Part shown: positions 53,230-62,468 of the stretch, one piece after another | Layout of the letters: each line of letters starts with the position of its first letter | Numbering within the stretch: the stretch's first letter is position 1 | Source of the DNA: CAYTEO01 sp964436825 | GTDB taxonomy: Bacteria; Krumholzibacteriota; Krumholzibacteriia; LZORAL124-64-63 | Length of the DNA: 64,000 nucleotides | Assembly: GCA_964436825.1 (NCBI GenBank) | Contig: CAYTEO010000006.1 | Span: 1-64,000, forward strand | Direction: 5' to 3' | Translations under genes and position numbers: made by a program | The notes under the pieces: generated by a model | What the model was told of the DNA's origin: nothing | Databases searched by the model: none | The model's input: the letters and a program-made list of their open reading frames with translations, nothing else

Positions 53230-54489
53230 GTGCTGGACCGCAAGTTCTTGCGCGAGAACCGAAATCTCGTCGAACAGGCCGTGGCGCGCAAGCGAGAGTC
53301 GGTGGACATCGCCGCCTACTACGAGAAGGACGCCCGGCGCCGGGCCCTGCTGCAGGAGGTGGAGTCCCTCCAGGCCGAGGCCAACCGCGCCAACAAGGAG
53401 ATCGCCGCCCTGCGCAGGGCGGGCGAGGACGTCTCCGGGGCCATCGCCCGGATGAAGGAGACGTCGGCCCGCATCAAGGAGCTGCGCGCCGAGGCCGCCG
53501 CCATCGACGCCGAGGTCCAGGAGCTCTACCTGCGGATTCCCAACATCCCCCACGCCAGCGTCCCCGACGGCGGCGAGGAGGACGCCGTCGAGGTCCGCCG
53601 CTGGGGGGAGCCGCGCCCGGCCGCCGCGGAGGTCCTGCCCCACTGGGAGATCGGCGTGCGCCTGGGCGTGATGGACCTGGAGGCGGCCAGCCGGATGAGC
53701 GGCTCCGGCTTCACCCTCCTGCTGGGCCAGGGGGCCAGGCTGGAGCGGGCCCTGATCAACTTCATGATCGACATCCACCTGGAGCAGGGCTACGTGGAGG
53801 TCAACGTTCCCTACCTGGTGGGCGACGCGGCCATGACCGGTACGGGCCAGCTGCCCAAGATGGCCGACGACATGTACCGCTGCGAGCGGGACGAGCTGTG
53901 GCTGGTCCCCACGGCCGAGGTGCCGGTGACGAACATCCACCGCGAGACGACCATCCCGGGCGAGCGGCTGCCGGTCAAGTACGTGGCCTTCTCTCCCTGC
54001 TTCCGGCGCGAGGCGGGCGCCGCGGGCAAGGACACCCGCGGCCTGCTCCGCGTCCACCAGTTCCACAAGGTGGAGATGGTCCAGCTGGTCCATCCCGACA
54101 CCTCCTACGACGTCCTGGAGCAGCTGACCGACGATGCCGAGGAGGTCCTGCGGCGCCTGGAACTGCCGTACCGCGTGGTCATGCTGGCGGCGGGCGACCT
54201 GAGCTTCGCCGCGGCCAAGTGCTACGACCTGGAGGTCTGGGCGCCGGGGGTGGGCAAGTGGCTGGAGGTCTCCAGCTGCAGCAACTTCGAGTCGTTCCAG
54301 GCCCGCCGTGCCGGGATCCGCTTCAAGGGACCCGACGGTTCCGGCTACGTGCACACCCTCAACGGCTCGGGTCTGGCCCTGCCGCGGCTGCTGGTGGCCA
54401 TCATGGAGCACTACCAGACCGCCGACGGCCGGATCACCGTTCCCGATGCCTTGCGCCCGTATCTCGGCGGGCTCGAGGTCATCGGCTAG
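53230..54489 (+). CDS. serS: Seryl-tRNA synthetase
   Basis: 419-aa class II synthetase. The N-terminal coiled-coil arm (about 28-105; LLQEVESLQAEANRANKEIA) binds tRNA. Motif 2 is seen in FSPCFRREAGAAGKDTRGLL and motif 3 in NGSGLALPRLLVAIMEHYQ. The GTG start at 53230 has AAAGGAACC upstream. It is followed 8 bp later by the histidine-kinase gene and probably heads a long envelope/tRNA operon through rimI. Confidence 0.96.
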   Translation: MLDRKFLRENRNLVEQAVARKRESVDIAAYYEKDARRRALLQEVESLQAEANRANKEIAALRRAGEDVSGAIARMKETSARIKELRAEAAAIDAEVQELYLRIPNIPHASVPDGGEEDAVEVRRWGEPRPAAAEVLPHWEIGVRLGVMDLEAASRMSGSGFTLLLGQGARLERALINFMIDIHLEQGYVEVNVPYLVGDAAMTGTGQLPKMADDMYRCERDELWLVPTAEVPVTNIHRETTIPGERLPVKYVAFSPCFRREAGAAGKDTRGLLRVHQFHKVEMVQLVHPDTSYDVLEQLTDDAEEVLRRLELPYRVVMLAAGDLSFAAAKCYDLEVWAPGVGKWLEVSSCSNFESFQARRAGIRFKGPDGSGYVHTLNGSGLALPRLLVAIMEHYQTADGRITVPDALRPYLGGLEVIG

Positions 54490-54497
54490 GGGGCGCG

Positions 54498-55775
54498 ATG
54501 GGAGGGCGCTGGGGCCTGCTGCCCGGCGGCAAGCGCCGCTGGTTCACCCTGTACGTCCTGGCCGGCAGCCTGGTCATCTTCCTGCTCGTCTCGGCCGCCG
54601 CCTTCCGCATCGCGAACCGTGTGGAACGCCAGGCCCGGGTCTCCACCTGGCTGCTCTCCCACTTCGCCAGCCTTCACCTCGCCTCCGGTGACGTGGGCGA
54701 GGGACTGAGGCAGGTCCTGGAGACCTCCCGGCGCCTGGACGTCCCGTTCATCGTCACCGACAACCAGGGACGTCCCCTGCTGTGGAACGGGCCGGTCATC
54801 GGGATCCCCATGCCCGACGACCCGGAGGTCCTGCGGCGGGTCGATCCGCGGGGGAGGGACAATCCCCCCGAGATCGAGCGCATCCTGGAACTGGTGCGCC
54901 GCTACGACGCCCAGCACGAACCGTTCGCCATCACCGACCCGACGACCGGGCGCCGCCTGATGACCCTCCACTACGGCCCCTCGTCCCTGGGCCGGGAGAT
55001 CCGGTGGCTGCCCTACGGCGAGCTGCTGCTGCTGGCGGTCTTCTTCCTGCTGATCGTCTGGGCCCTGCGGGTCAAGTGGGAGGGGGACGAGCAGCGCCTC
55101 TTCGCGGGGATGGCCAAGGAGACGGCGCACCAGCTGGGGACGCCGATCACCTCGATCATGGGCTGGCTGGCCCTGCTGAAGGACCGGGCCGGCCCCGACG
55201 ACCAGGTCCTGCCGGAGCTGGAGCAGGACGTGGCGCGGCTGGCCAAGGTCTCGGCGCGGTTCAGCCAGATCGGCTCGCGTCCCCAGCTGGAAGACACCGA
55301 CCTGGCCGGTGTCGTGGAGGCGACCGTGGCCTACTTCCGGCGCCGGCTGCCCCACCTGGAGGCGACGGTGGCCCTGCGGGTGGAGGGGCGGCCCACCCAT
55401 CGCTGCCGGTTCAACAGGGACCTGCTCGAGTGGGTCCTGGAGAACCTCATCAAGAACGGGATCGACGCCCTGAAGGGCAGGGCCGGCGCCATCACCGTCG
55501 CGCTGGGGGACGGACCCGACGGCAGCGTCCGCATCCGGGTCAGCGACACCGGCGGCGGCATCGCTCCCGAGCACCGGAACCGGATCTTCGAGCCCGGGTA
55601 TACGACCAAGTCCCGCGGCTGGGGGATGGGCCTGGCGCTGGTGCGCCGGATCGTCGTCCAGTACCACGGGGGGCGCATCGCAGTGGAACGGACAGGCCCC
55701 GACGGGACGACCTTCCTGATCACCCTCCCCGGAGAGGAGACGCCCAGTGGCCTTCAGGATCCTGTGGGTCGATGA
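54498..55775 (+). CDS. Membrane histidine kinase partnered with PorX-like regulator
   Basis: 425 aa. One N-terminal helix (about 17-37), a periplasmic-type sensor loop to about 172 (with PFIVTDNQGRPLLWNG) and a second helix (about 174-191) precede the kinase core. The phosphoacceptor is His211 in KETAHQLGTPITS; the N box ENLIKNGIDAL, the DTGGGI G1 box and GWGMGLALV follow. The next gene, a PorX-like regulator, overlaps its end by 29 bp, strongly suggesting a cognate pair. In P. gingivalis the PorX partner (PorY) is a kinase encoded elsewhere; here they are adjacent. Confidence 0.93.
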   Translation: MGGRWGLLPGGKRRWFTLYVLAGSLVIFLLVSAAAFRIANRVERQARVSTWLLSHFASLHLASGDVGEGLRQVLETSRRLDVPFIVTDNQGRPLLWNGPVIGIPMPDDPEVLRRVDPRGRDNPPEIERILELVRRYDAQHEPFAITDPTTGRRLMTLHYGPSSLGREIRWLPYGELLLLAVFFLLIVWALRVKWEGDEQRLFAGMAKETAHQLGTPITSIMGWLALLKDRAGPDDQVLPELEQDVARLAKVSARFSQIGSRPQLEDTDLAGVVEATVAYFRRRLPHLEATVALRVEGRPTHRCRFNRDLLEWVLENLIKNGIDALKGRAGAITVALGDGPDGSVRIRVSDTGGGIAPEHRNRIFEPGYTTKSRGWGMGLALVRRIVVQYHGGRIAVERTGPDGTTFLITLPGEETPSGLQDPVGR

Positions 55776-57300
55776 CCAGATCGAGGAGCTGCGCTCCCAC
55801 ATCGTCTTCCTGACCGAGAAGGGCTACGTCGTCGACGGCGCCACCAACGGCCAGGACGCCGTGACGATGCTCCGGCGCACCCCCTACGACGCCATCCTGC
55901 TGGACGAGATGATGCCGGGGATGGACGGGCTGGAGACCCTCGCCGCGCTGAAGCGGGTCCGCGAGAACGTCCCGGTCGTCATGATCACCAAGAGCGAGGA
56001 GGAGGACCTGCTGGACCGGGCCATCGGCCGCCGCATCGACGACTACCTGGTCAAGCCGGTCTCGCCGCTGCAGGTCATGTCGGCCCTGAAGCGGCTGCTG
56101 GAGGGGCGCCGCATCCGGGGCGAACAGGTCAACCGGGAGTACCTGCGGCACTTCGCCGAGATCACCCGGCGGCTGGGCGAGGCGGACTCGCCGGCCGACT
56201 GGGAGGCCCTCTACGAGCAGATGGTCACCTGGGAACTGGATCTCTATGCCTACGGGGACCGCACCCTGCTGGAGACCCACCAGGAACAGATGGCCGAGTG
56301 CAACCGCGTCTTCGCCCGCTTCGTGCGGGAGCACTACGGCGACTGGACGGCCGGCGGCGGCGACGCCCCGCTGCTGAGCCCCGATCTCTTCCGCCGCTGG
56401 ATCCTGCCCGAGCTGGAGAACGCGCCCCAGGTCGTCTGGATCGTCATCGACTGCATGCGCCTGGACCAGTGGCGCCACGTCGAGGACCTGCTCGAGCCCT
56501 ACTACTACCTGGAGCGGCGGCTCTACTGGTCGCTGCTGCCGACGGCCACGCCGTTCGCCCGCAACGCCCTGTTCGCCGGCCTGTGGCCCCGCGAGATCGC
56601 CGTGCGCTACCCCGACTGGTGGCGCGGCTCCAGCCGCCAGCAGCACTCCAAGAACGCCCACGAGGCCGAGCTGCTGGGGGAGCAGCTGCGGCGCCTGGGC
56701 AGCGATGCCGCCGACAGCTACAAGTACTACAAGGTGTACGACGTCCGGGACACCGACGACCTGCGGCGGCATGTGGGATCGCTGGGAGGGGTCCGGCTGG
56801 TGGCGGCGGTCTACAACTTCCTGGACATCATGGCCCACGGTCGTTCCCAGTCGACGATCCTCAAGGAGCTGGCCCCCGACGTGGCCGCCTTCCGCTCCCT
56901 GATGCGCAGCTGGTTCGAGCACTCGACCCTGCTGGAGGTCCTGCGGCAGCTGGCCCGGCGCGATGCGACGGTCATCGTGACCACGGACCACGGTTCGACC
57001 CACTGTCACCGCGCCACGACCGTCCGCGGCAACCGGGAGACGAGCACGAACGTCCGCTACAAGTACGGCGACAACCTGGGGGTCGACGACGGCGACGTCT
57101 TCCTGCTGGGCGATCCGCAGCGGTACGGCCTGCCGCGCCAGTCCCCCATCGAGAACTACGCCGTCGCCACGCAGGACTTCTACATGGTCTACCCGACCAA
57201 CTTCCACGAGTACGAACGGCTCTACCGGGACAGTTTCCAGCACGGGGGGATCAGCCTGGAGGAGATGATCGTCCCGCTGGTCGTCCTGCGACCCCGCTAG
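55747..57300 (+). CDS. porX: PorX-like response regulator with PglZ domain
   Basis: 517 aa. The receiver domain (1-120) has the acidic pair Asp9/Asp10, the phosphoacceptor Asp53 in LLDEMMPG and Lys103 in YLVKPVS. From about 200 to the end there is a PglZ/alkaline-phosphatase-like domain with the metal-site TTDHGSTH motif. This layout is PorX, which controls type IX secretion genes in Bacteroidetes and has phosphodiesterase-like activity on oligonucleotides. GTG 55747 follows GGAGAGGAG. The following genes tsaE and tsaB are often beside porX in FCB genomes. Confidence 0.92.
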   Translation: MAFRILWVDDQIEELRSHIVFLTEKGYVVDGATNGQDAVTMLRRTPYDAILLDEMMPGMDGLETLAALKRVRENVPVVMITKSEEEDLLDRAIGRRIDDYLVKPVSPLQVMSALKRLLEGRRIRGEQVNREYLRHFAEITRRLGEADSPADWEALYEQMVTWELDLYAYGDRTLLETHQEQMAECNRVFARFVREHYGDWTAGGGDAPLLSPDLFRRWILPELENAPQVVWIVIDCMRLDQWRHVEDLLEPYYYLERRLYWSLLPTATPFARNALFAGLWPREIAVRYPDWWRGSSRQQHSKNAHEAELLGEQLRRLGSDAADSYKYYKVYDVRDTDDLRRHVGSLGGVRLVAAVYNFLDIMAHGRSQSTILKELAPDVAAFRSLMRSWFEHSTLLEVLRQLARRDATVIVTTDHGSTHCHRATTVRGNRETSTNVRYKYGDNLGVDDGDVFLLGDPQRYGLPRQSPIENYAVATQDFYMVYPTNFHEYERLYRDSFQHGGISLEEMIVPLVVLRPR

Positions 57301-57308
57301 GAGGACGG

Positions 57309-57824
57309 ATGACACGGTCGATGCCGCTGGCGGAGGGGTTCCCTCTCGTGCGACGCTGTGCCGGACCGGCGGAGACCCTGGCCCTGGGACGCGCGCTGGC
57401 CGAGCGCCTGCAGGGAGGGGAGACGATCCTGCTCTGGGGCGAGCTGGGGGCGGGCAAGACCCTGCTGGTGCGGGGGATCGCCGAGGGGCTGGGCTGCGAC
57501 GAGCGGGTCACCTCGCCCACCTTCAACCTGGCCCACCGCTACCACGGGCGGCTCGTCGTCCACCACCTGGACCTCTACCGGCTGGGTCCCCGGGACGACT
57601 TGCACGACATCGGGATCGATGCCGTCCTGGACGAGACGGCGGCGGGCGGTGCGGTCCTGCTGGTGGAGTGGCCCACGCCCCTGGTCCCGTGGCTGCGCGA
57701 GCCGCTGGAAATGCTGCTGCAGATCGACGAGGATCCCGACAGTCGTCTCTGCTGCCTGCGGGGCGGGGGCGCCGCCTTGACGCGACTGGCCGACCTGTTC
57801 GCACCCCGGGAGGATTCATGCTGA
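57309..57824 (+). CDS. tsaE: tRNA t6A biosynthesis ATPase TsaE
   Basis: 171-aa small P-loop protein. LLWGELGAGKTLLVRG (near 42-57) holds the Walker A, and SPTFNLAHRY and HHLDLYRL are diagnostic of the YjeE/TsaE family. It powers t6A formation at A37 of ANN-decoding tRNAs. ATG 57309 follows AGGAGG; the stop overlaps the tsaB start by 7 bases. Confidence 0.95.
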   Translation: MTRSMPLAEGFPLVRRCAGPAETLALGRALAERLQGGETILLWGELGAGKTLLVRGIAEGLGCDERVTSPTFNLAHRYHGRLVVHHLDLYRLGPRDDLHDIGIDAVLDETAAGGAVLLVEWPTPLVPWLREPLEMLLQIDEDPDSRLCCLRGGGAALTRLADLFAPREDSC

Positions 57825-58612
57825 CCCTGGCCCTGGACACCGCGACGACGTGGGGGCGTTTCGCCCTGGCCGAGGAGGGTGAGCTGCTCTCCTACCGCCC
57901 CTACAACGTGACCGGCAGCTACGCCGACGCCCTGCTGGAGCAGGTGGACCGGCTGCTGGCCGAGGGGGAGAGGGAGCGCGGGCGGATCGCGGCGGTCGCG
58001 GTCTGCCGGGGACCGGGCAGTTTCACCGGAGTGCGCATCGGCGTGGCCACCGCCAAGGCCCTGGCCCATGCCCTGGGCGCCTCCCTCCACGCCGTCACCA
58101 CCCTGGAGGCGATGGCTGCCGACGTGCTGGCCGAGCGCCTGACGGCGGAGTTGGCCGTTCCCGTCCTGGACGCCCGGCGCGGCGAGTTGTTCTGGGGAGT
58201 CTACCGGCGCCGCGACGGCTGGGTGGAGCCGGTCGTGCCGCCGCGGGTCCAGGCGCCGGATCCGGCCTGGTCGGCGCTGCTGGAGGCCGTTCCGCGACCG
58301 GACGAGGCCGCCCTCTGTGGCGACGGCGTGCGACTGCTGGTGGGTGAGGGTGCGGAACTCCGCCCCGAGCTGGCCGGCCGGGGCCGTCCCGTGCTGCGGC
58401 AGTGGAGCGCCGCCCACCCCGCCACGGCCCGCGCCCTGGCTGTCGCGGTCTCCGCCGGCCGGTTGACGGAGGCGGAGATCCACCCCTTCCAGCTGACCCC
58501 CCTCTACCTGCGCGTCTCCGACGCGGAGCGGCACCGGGGACTGGACCTCACCCCCGCCGCGCCCCCGAAGCCGGGCGACCGCGGCGGACCGCGGGGGGCG
58601 GAGGATGACTGA
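57818..58612 (+). CDS. tsaB: tRNA t6A biosynthesis protein TsaB
   Basis: 264-aa ASKHA-fold protein. It starts MLTLALDTATTWGRFALAE and has GPGSFTGVRIGVATAKALA, the hallmark TsaB segment. It bridges TsaD and TsaE. The last ~30 residues are an unconserved Pro/Gly/Asp-rich tail. It overlaps tsaE upstream and rimI downstream (8 bp). tsaD is not in the window. Confidence 0.94.
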   Translation: MLTLALDTATTWGRFALAEEGELLSYRPYNVTGSYADALLEQVDRLLAEGERERGRIAAVAVCRGPGSFTGVRIGVATAKALAHALGASLHAVTTLEAMAADVLAERLTAELAVPVLDARRGELFWGVYRRRDGWVEPVVPPRVQAPDPAWSALLEAVPRPDEAALCGDGVRLLVGEGAELRPELAGRGRPVLRQWSAAHPATARALAVAVSAGRLTEAEIHPFQLTPLYLRVSDAERHRGLDLTPAAPPKPGDRGGPRGAEDD

Positions 58613-59093
58613 GCTGCCGGCAATCCGCGTCCGTCCCGGCACGGTGGCCGACCTCGACCAGGTCGTCCGCATCGAGCGGGAGGCCTTCTCCGACCCGTGG
58701 CCCGCCGACTCCCTGCGGCGCGAGCTGGCCGCGGACCGGTTGCGTCGCCCCCTGGTGGCCGAGGCGGACGGCAAGGTCGTCGGCTACCTGATGGCCTGGC
58801 GGGTGGCCGACGAGTGGCACATCATCAACGTGGCCGTCGACGGCCGCTGGCGCCGTCGGGGCGTGGGGGCCCGGCTGCTGGCAGTCTCCCTGGACGAGGC
58901 GCGCGCGACCGGCTGCTCGCTGGTGACCCTCGAGGTGCGGGTCGGTAACGCGGCGGCCAGGGCCTTCTACCGGCGGTTCGGCTTCCGGGAGGTGGGCCTG
59001 CGCCGGGGCTACTACCACGACACGGGGGAGGACGCCGTCCTGATGTCCCGGTCGCTCGCCCCCGTCGGGACCGACCCCGGCCGCGGGGATTGA
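58605..59093 (+). CDS. rimI: Ribosomal-protein-S18-alanine N-acetyltransferase
   Basis: 162-aa GNAT protein. The sequence REAFSDPWPADSLRREL and the acetyl-CoA site RWRRRGVGARLL, then NAAARAFYRRFGFREVGLRRGYY, match RimI closely. The tail after VLMSRSL is a short GTDPGRGD extension. It ends the operon that begins at serS or the kinase gene. Clustering with tsaB is common in bacteria. Confidence 0.93.
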   Translation: MTELPAIRVRPGTVADLDQVVRIEREAFSDPWPADSLRRELAADRLRRPLVAEADGKVVGYLMAWRVADEWHIINVAVDGRWRRRGVGARLLAVSLDEARATGCSLVTLEVRVGNAAARAFYRRFGFREVGLRRGYYHDTGEDAVLMSRSLAPVGTDPGRGD

Positions 59094-59109
59094 AAAACCG
59101 TTCCCGTGG

Positions 59110-59138
59110 TTGTCGCCGGGACCGCGACAGGCTACCGT
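59110..59138 (+). promoter_or_regulatory. Candidate promoter for the accD-folC unit
   Basis: TTGTCG (59110-59115) and TACCGT (59133-59138) are 17 bp apart, 45 bp before accD. The gap between rimI and accD (89 bp) otherwise holds only the start of accD's SD. Confidence 0.4.
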
Positions 59139-59182
59139 AGGCACTGGATCGACGACCAGACACGGCAACGCGGGAGGATGGC

Positions 59183-60064
59183 ATGTCCTGGTTGACGCAG
59201 GCCAAGAAGGGCATCCGCGCCCTGACCAGCCAGAAGAAGGACATCCCCGACAATCTCTGGACCAAGTGTCCCTCCTGCGGGGACGTCCTCTACCACAGGG
59301 AGCTGGCCCGCAACCTCTGGGTGTGCGCCAACTGCGGCCATCATCTGCGCATCTCCGCCGATCGCTACCTGGAGCTGCTGGCCGATCCCGGCACCTGGCA
59401 CGAGACCCACACCGGGATCGTGTCGGAGGATCCCCTGGGCTTCAAGGACAGCAAGCGCTACGTCGACCGCCTGAAGGAGAGCCGCAAGAAGACCGGGCGC
59501 GAGGACGCCATCCTGACCGGCCGCTGCGAGATCGACCATGTGCCGACCTGCCTCGGGATCATGGACTTCTCCTTCATGGGCGGCAGCATGGGATCGGTCG
59601 TGGGAGAGAAGATCGCCCGCCTGCTGGGCGACGCGCTGAAGCACCGCGAGGCGGCCGTCATCGTCTCCTGCTCCGGCGGCGCCCGGATGCAGGAGTCCCT
59701 CCTGTCGCTGATGCAGATGGCCAAGACCAGCGCCATGCTGGCCCGGCTGCGGGCGGAGGGGATCCCCTACGTCTCGGTCCTGACCCATCCGACGACCGGC
59801 GGCGTGACGGCCAGCTACGCCATGCTCGGCGACGTCATCCTGGCCGAGCCGGGGGCGTTGATCGGTTTCGCCGGCCCGCGCGTCATCCAGCAGACGATCA
59901 ACAGCGACCTGCCCGAGGGTTTCCAGTCGAGCGAGTTCCTGCTGGAGCACGGGATGCTCGACGCCATCGTCCCGCGCGGCAAGCTGAAGGAGACTCTGGC
60001 CGGGGTCCTGCACTGGTTCGTCGACGGGCGCGATGTCTCGGTGCGGCAACCGTTCCGCGGTTGA
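59183..60064 (+). CDS. accD: Acetyl-CoA carboxylase carboxyltransferase subunit beta
   Basis: 293 aa. The N-terminal zinc ribbon has Cys29, Cys32, Cys48 and Cys51, then the carboxyltransferase fold with SGGARMQESLLSLMQM and the HPTTGGVTASYAMLGD oxyanion segments. With AccA it transfers carboxyl from biotin to acetyl-CoA, the first step of fatty-acid synthesis. It is followed four bases later by folC, a classic pairing. Confidence 0.95.
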   Translation: MSWLTQAKKGIRALTSQKKDIPDNLWTKCPSCGDVLYHRELARNLWVCANCGHHLRISADRYLELLADPGTWHETHTGIVSEDPLGFKDSKRYVDRLKESRKKTGREDAILTGRCEIDHVPTCLGIMDFSFMGGSMGSVVGEKIARLLGDALKHREAAVIVSCSGGARMQESLLSLMQMAKTSAMLARLRAEGIPYVSVLTHPTTGGVTASYAMLGDVILAEPGALIGFAGPRVIQQTINSDLPEGFQSSEFLLEHGMLDAIVPRGKLKETLAGVLHWFVDGRDVSVRQPFRG

Positions 60065-60067
60065 TCC

Positions 60068-61474
60068 ATGACGACGTCCGACTCGCCAAGGAAACGCATC
60101 GCGGTCGAGCCGGGGGTCTCCCTGACGGCTCCGCCCCCCTTCGCCCCGGACCACCCGGACCTGGCCTGGCTCTTCTCCCTCAACCGGCACGGCTTCCGGC
60201 CGGGGTTGCGCCGCATCCGGGGCCTGCTGGCGGACCTGGGGCACCCGGAGCGGTCGTTCCGGTCGCTCGTCGTGGCCGGGACCAACGGCAAGGGGAGCAC
60301 GACCCGGCTGCTGGCCGGCCTCTGCCGGGCGGCCGGCTACCGGACGGCCACCTACACCAGCCCCCACTTGCTGCGCGTGACCGAGCGGCTGGAGATCGAC
60401 GGCCGGCCCGTGGACCGTGAGCTCTTCCTCGCGGCGGCGGCGCGGGTGCGGCCGCTGGTGGAGCGGCACGCGGCGAGCTGGTTCGAGACGCTGACGGCCA
60501 TCGCGGCGCTGGTCTGCCGGGAGCAGGGGTGCGAGGTCCTCTGCTGCGAGGTGGGACTGGGCGGCCGCCTCGACGCCACCCGCGCCCTGCCCGCGTCGGC
60601 CGTCCTGCTGACCGGTGTCGCCCTGGACCACCAGCGGATCCTGGGGGAGACGCGCGAGCGGATCGCCGCCGAGAAGCTGGGCCTGCTGGCACCGGGTGTG
60701 CCGCTGCTGAGCGGCGTCGACGCGGAGCTGCGGCCCCAGGTCTTCCAGGCGGCCGTCGCCGTCGGGGCGCCGTGCCTCTTCGTGGACGAGGTCTGCCGCC
60801 TCGAGGGGGACGACACCGGCTGGCGCCTGGCGACGCGGCGGCGGTCCTATGAGGACCTGCCGCCGTTGTCGCCGCCGGTCATGCGGCGCAACGCCGCCCT
60901 GGCCCTGCTGGCGCTGGAGGAGCTGGCGGCGCGCGACCCGTGGTGGCGACTGCCCGACGACCCGGCCGCCGCCCTGGCCGGCGTGTTCCTGCCGGGCCGG
61001 TTCCAGTGGCTGCTCGAGGGGCCGGACGTCCTGTTCGACACGGCCCACAACGACGAGGCGCTGACGATCGCCCTGGACGCCTTCCTGGCCCGCCCGTGCG
61101 CCGGCAGGCGGCTGGTCCTGTTCGGGGGGATGGCCGACAAGACCCCCGGGCCGGGCGTGGGGGAACGCCTCGGTCGTTGCGACCGGGTCCACGCCGCCCC
61201 CCCCTCCTTGCCCCGGGCCCGGAACCCGCGGCAGCTGGAGGCGTTGTTGAGGGACCGGTGGCGGCTCCCGTCCACCCTGGTATCGATCCACGCCACGGTG
61301 GCCGGGGCCCTGGCGGCCGTGGCCGCCGAGGCGCACCCGCGGGACGCCGTCCTGGTCTGCGGCTCCTGTTTCCTGGTGGCCGAGGCGCTGCACCGGCTCG
61401 GCTACGAAGACCTGGAGGCGACCCGCGAGCGGCGTTCCGCCGCAGCGGTCCTTGCCCGGATCACCGACGGATGA
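60068..61474 (+). CDS. folC: Folylpolyglutamate synthase / dihydrofolate synthase
   Basis: 468-aa Mur-ligase-fold enzyme. P-loop VVAGTNGKGSTTRL is near 74-87, followed by ATYTSPHL, EVGLGGRLDAT and the later VLFDTAHND. It adds glutamate to folates. The first ~45 residues hold an extra polar leader, so the real start may be a little later, but the ATG at 60068 lies right after accD. Bifunctional DHFS/FPGS or FPGS alone cannot be told apart. Confidence 0.92.
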   Translation: MTTSDSPRKRIAVEPGVSLTAPPPFAPDHPDLAWLFSLNRHGFRPGLRRIRGLLADLGHPERSFRSLVVAGTNGKGSTTRLLAGLCRAAGYRTATYTSPHLLRVTERLEIDGRPVDRELFLAAAARVRPLVERHAASWFETLTAIAALVCREQGCEVLCCEVGLGGRLDATRALPASAVLLTGVALDHQRILGETRERIAAEKLGLLAPGVPLLSGVDAELRPQVFQAAVAVGAPCLFVDEVCRLEGDDTGWRLATRRRSYEDLPPLSPPVMRRNAALALLALEELAARDPWWRLPDDPAAALAGVFLPGRFQWLLEGPDVLFDTAHNDEALTIALDAFLARPCAGRRLVLFGGMADKTPGPGVGERLGRCDRVHAAPPSLPRARNPRQLEALLRDRWRLPSTLVSIHATVAGALAAVAAEAHPRDAVLVCGSCFLVAEALHRLGYEDLEATRERRSAAAVLARITDG

Positions 61475-61514
61475 TCCGGGTCGATCCCCTGGCCGGGGAA
61501 GGAGGGCGACGGAC

Positions 61515-62468
61515 GTGATCCTGGGCGCCGACATCGGCGGCACCGCCGTCAAGTTCGTCCTGTCGGACCGCGACGGGAACGTCGCCCTGCGCGACCAGGT
61601 CCCCACCGATCCCCAGTCCCCCCGGGTCACCCTGGACCACCTGGCGGCGCGGCTGCGCGAGGCGGGACACGATCCCGCCGGCCTGGCGGGCGTCGGCGTG
61701 GCCTGCGCCGGGATCGTCTCGCCCCGCAAGGGAAGACTGGGCCGGGCGCCCAACCTGCCCGGCTGGGAGCACAGCTCCCTGGCCGAGCCGTTGCGGGCGG
61801 TCTTCGGCGCGCTGCCCGCGGCGTTCGCCAACGACGTCAACGCGGCCCTGGTCGGCGAGGCCCGCCTGGGCGCCGGCCGCGGGGCCCGGGACGTCGTCAT
61901 GCTGGCCCTGGGCACCGGCGTCGGCGGGGCCGTCATGGTCGCCGGCCGCCTGGTGACCGGGGCGCACGACGGGGCGGGGGAGATCGGTCACATGGTCGTC
62001 GACCCGGCGGGGCCGGTCTGCGGGTGCGGCAACCGGGGCTGCCTGGAGGCCTTCGCGGGGGCGCGGGCCCTGCTGGCCGCCGCCCGGAGCCGGGCGGCCG
62101 ACCCGGGGGCGGGGGAGGCGTTCCGTTCCCTGGTCCGCGCCCGGGGCGAGGCGCTGACGCCCCGCGACCTGGCGGCCGCTGCGGCCGCCGGGGACGCGGA
62201 TGCCCTGGCCCTCTACCACCTGGCGGGAGACCGGCTCGGGATCGCCGTCGGGAACCTCGTCAACGTCCTCGACCCCGAGCGGGTCATCATCGGCGGGGGC
62301 GTGGCCCAGGCCGGGGACCTGATCCTGGAACCCTGCCGGCGGCGCGCCGTCACCGTCGTCCTGGGGGAGCGGAGCCGTCGCACCCCGGTCGTGGGGGCCG
62401 AGCTGGGACCGTGGGCCGCCGCCCTGGGCGCCGCCCTGCTGGCCGCCGGCGGGGAGGGGGCGCCGTGA
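61515..62468 (+). CDS. ROK-family sugar kinase
   Basis: 317 aa. The phosphate-binding VILGADIGGTAVKF opens the protein, followed by GLGTGVGGAVMVAGRLVTG-like sequence and the ROK zinc motif CGCGNRGCLEAFAG; GEIGHMVVDP carries the catalytic region. ROK kinases act on glucose or other hexoses; bacterial glucokinase of this type is likely but N-acetyl sugars are possible. GTG 61515 has AAGGAGGG upstream. Its stop overlaps the next start (GTGA). Confidence 0.9.
   Translation: MILGADIGGTAVKFVLSDRDGNVALRDQVPTDPQSPRVTLDHLAARLREAGHDPAGLAGVGVACAGIVSPRKGRLGRAPNLPGWEHSSLAEPLRAVFGALPAAFANDVNAALVGEARLGAGRGARDVVMLALGTGVGGAVMVAGRLVTGAHDGAGEIGHMVVDPAGPVCGCGNRGCLEAFAGARALLAAARSRAADPGAGEAFRSLVRARGEALTPRDLAAAAAAGDADALALYHLAGDRLGIAVGNLVNVLDPERVIIGGGVAQAGDLILEPCRRRAVTVVLGERSRRTPVVGAELGPWAAALGAALLAAGGEGAP

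Noticed and set aside
59132..61936. A minus-strand open frame of over 930 codons opposite accD-folC
   Set aside because: It runs antisense to two recognisable enzymes, and no family motif is seen in its translation.
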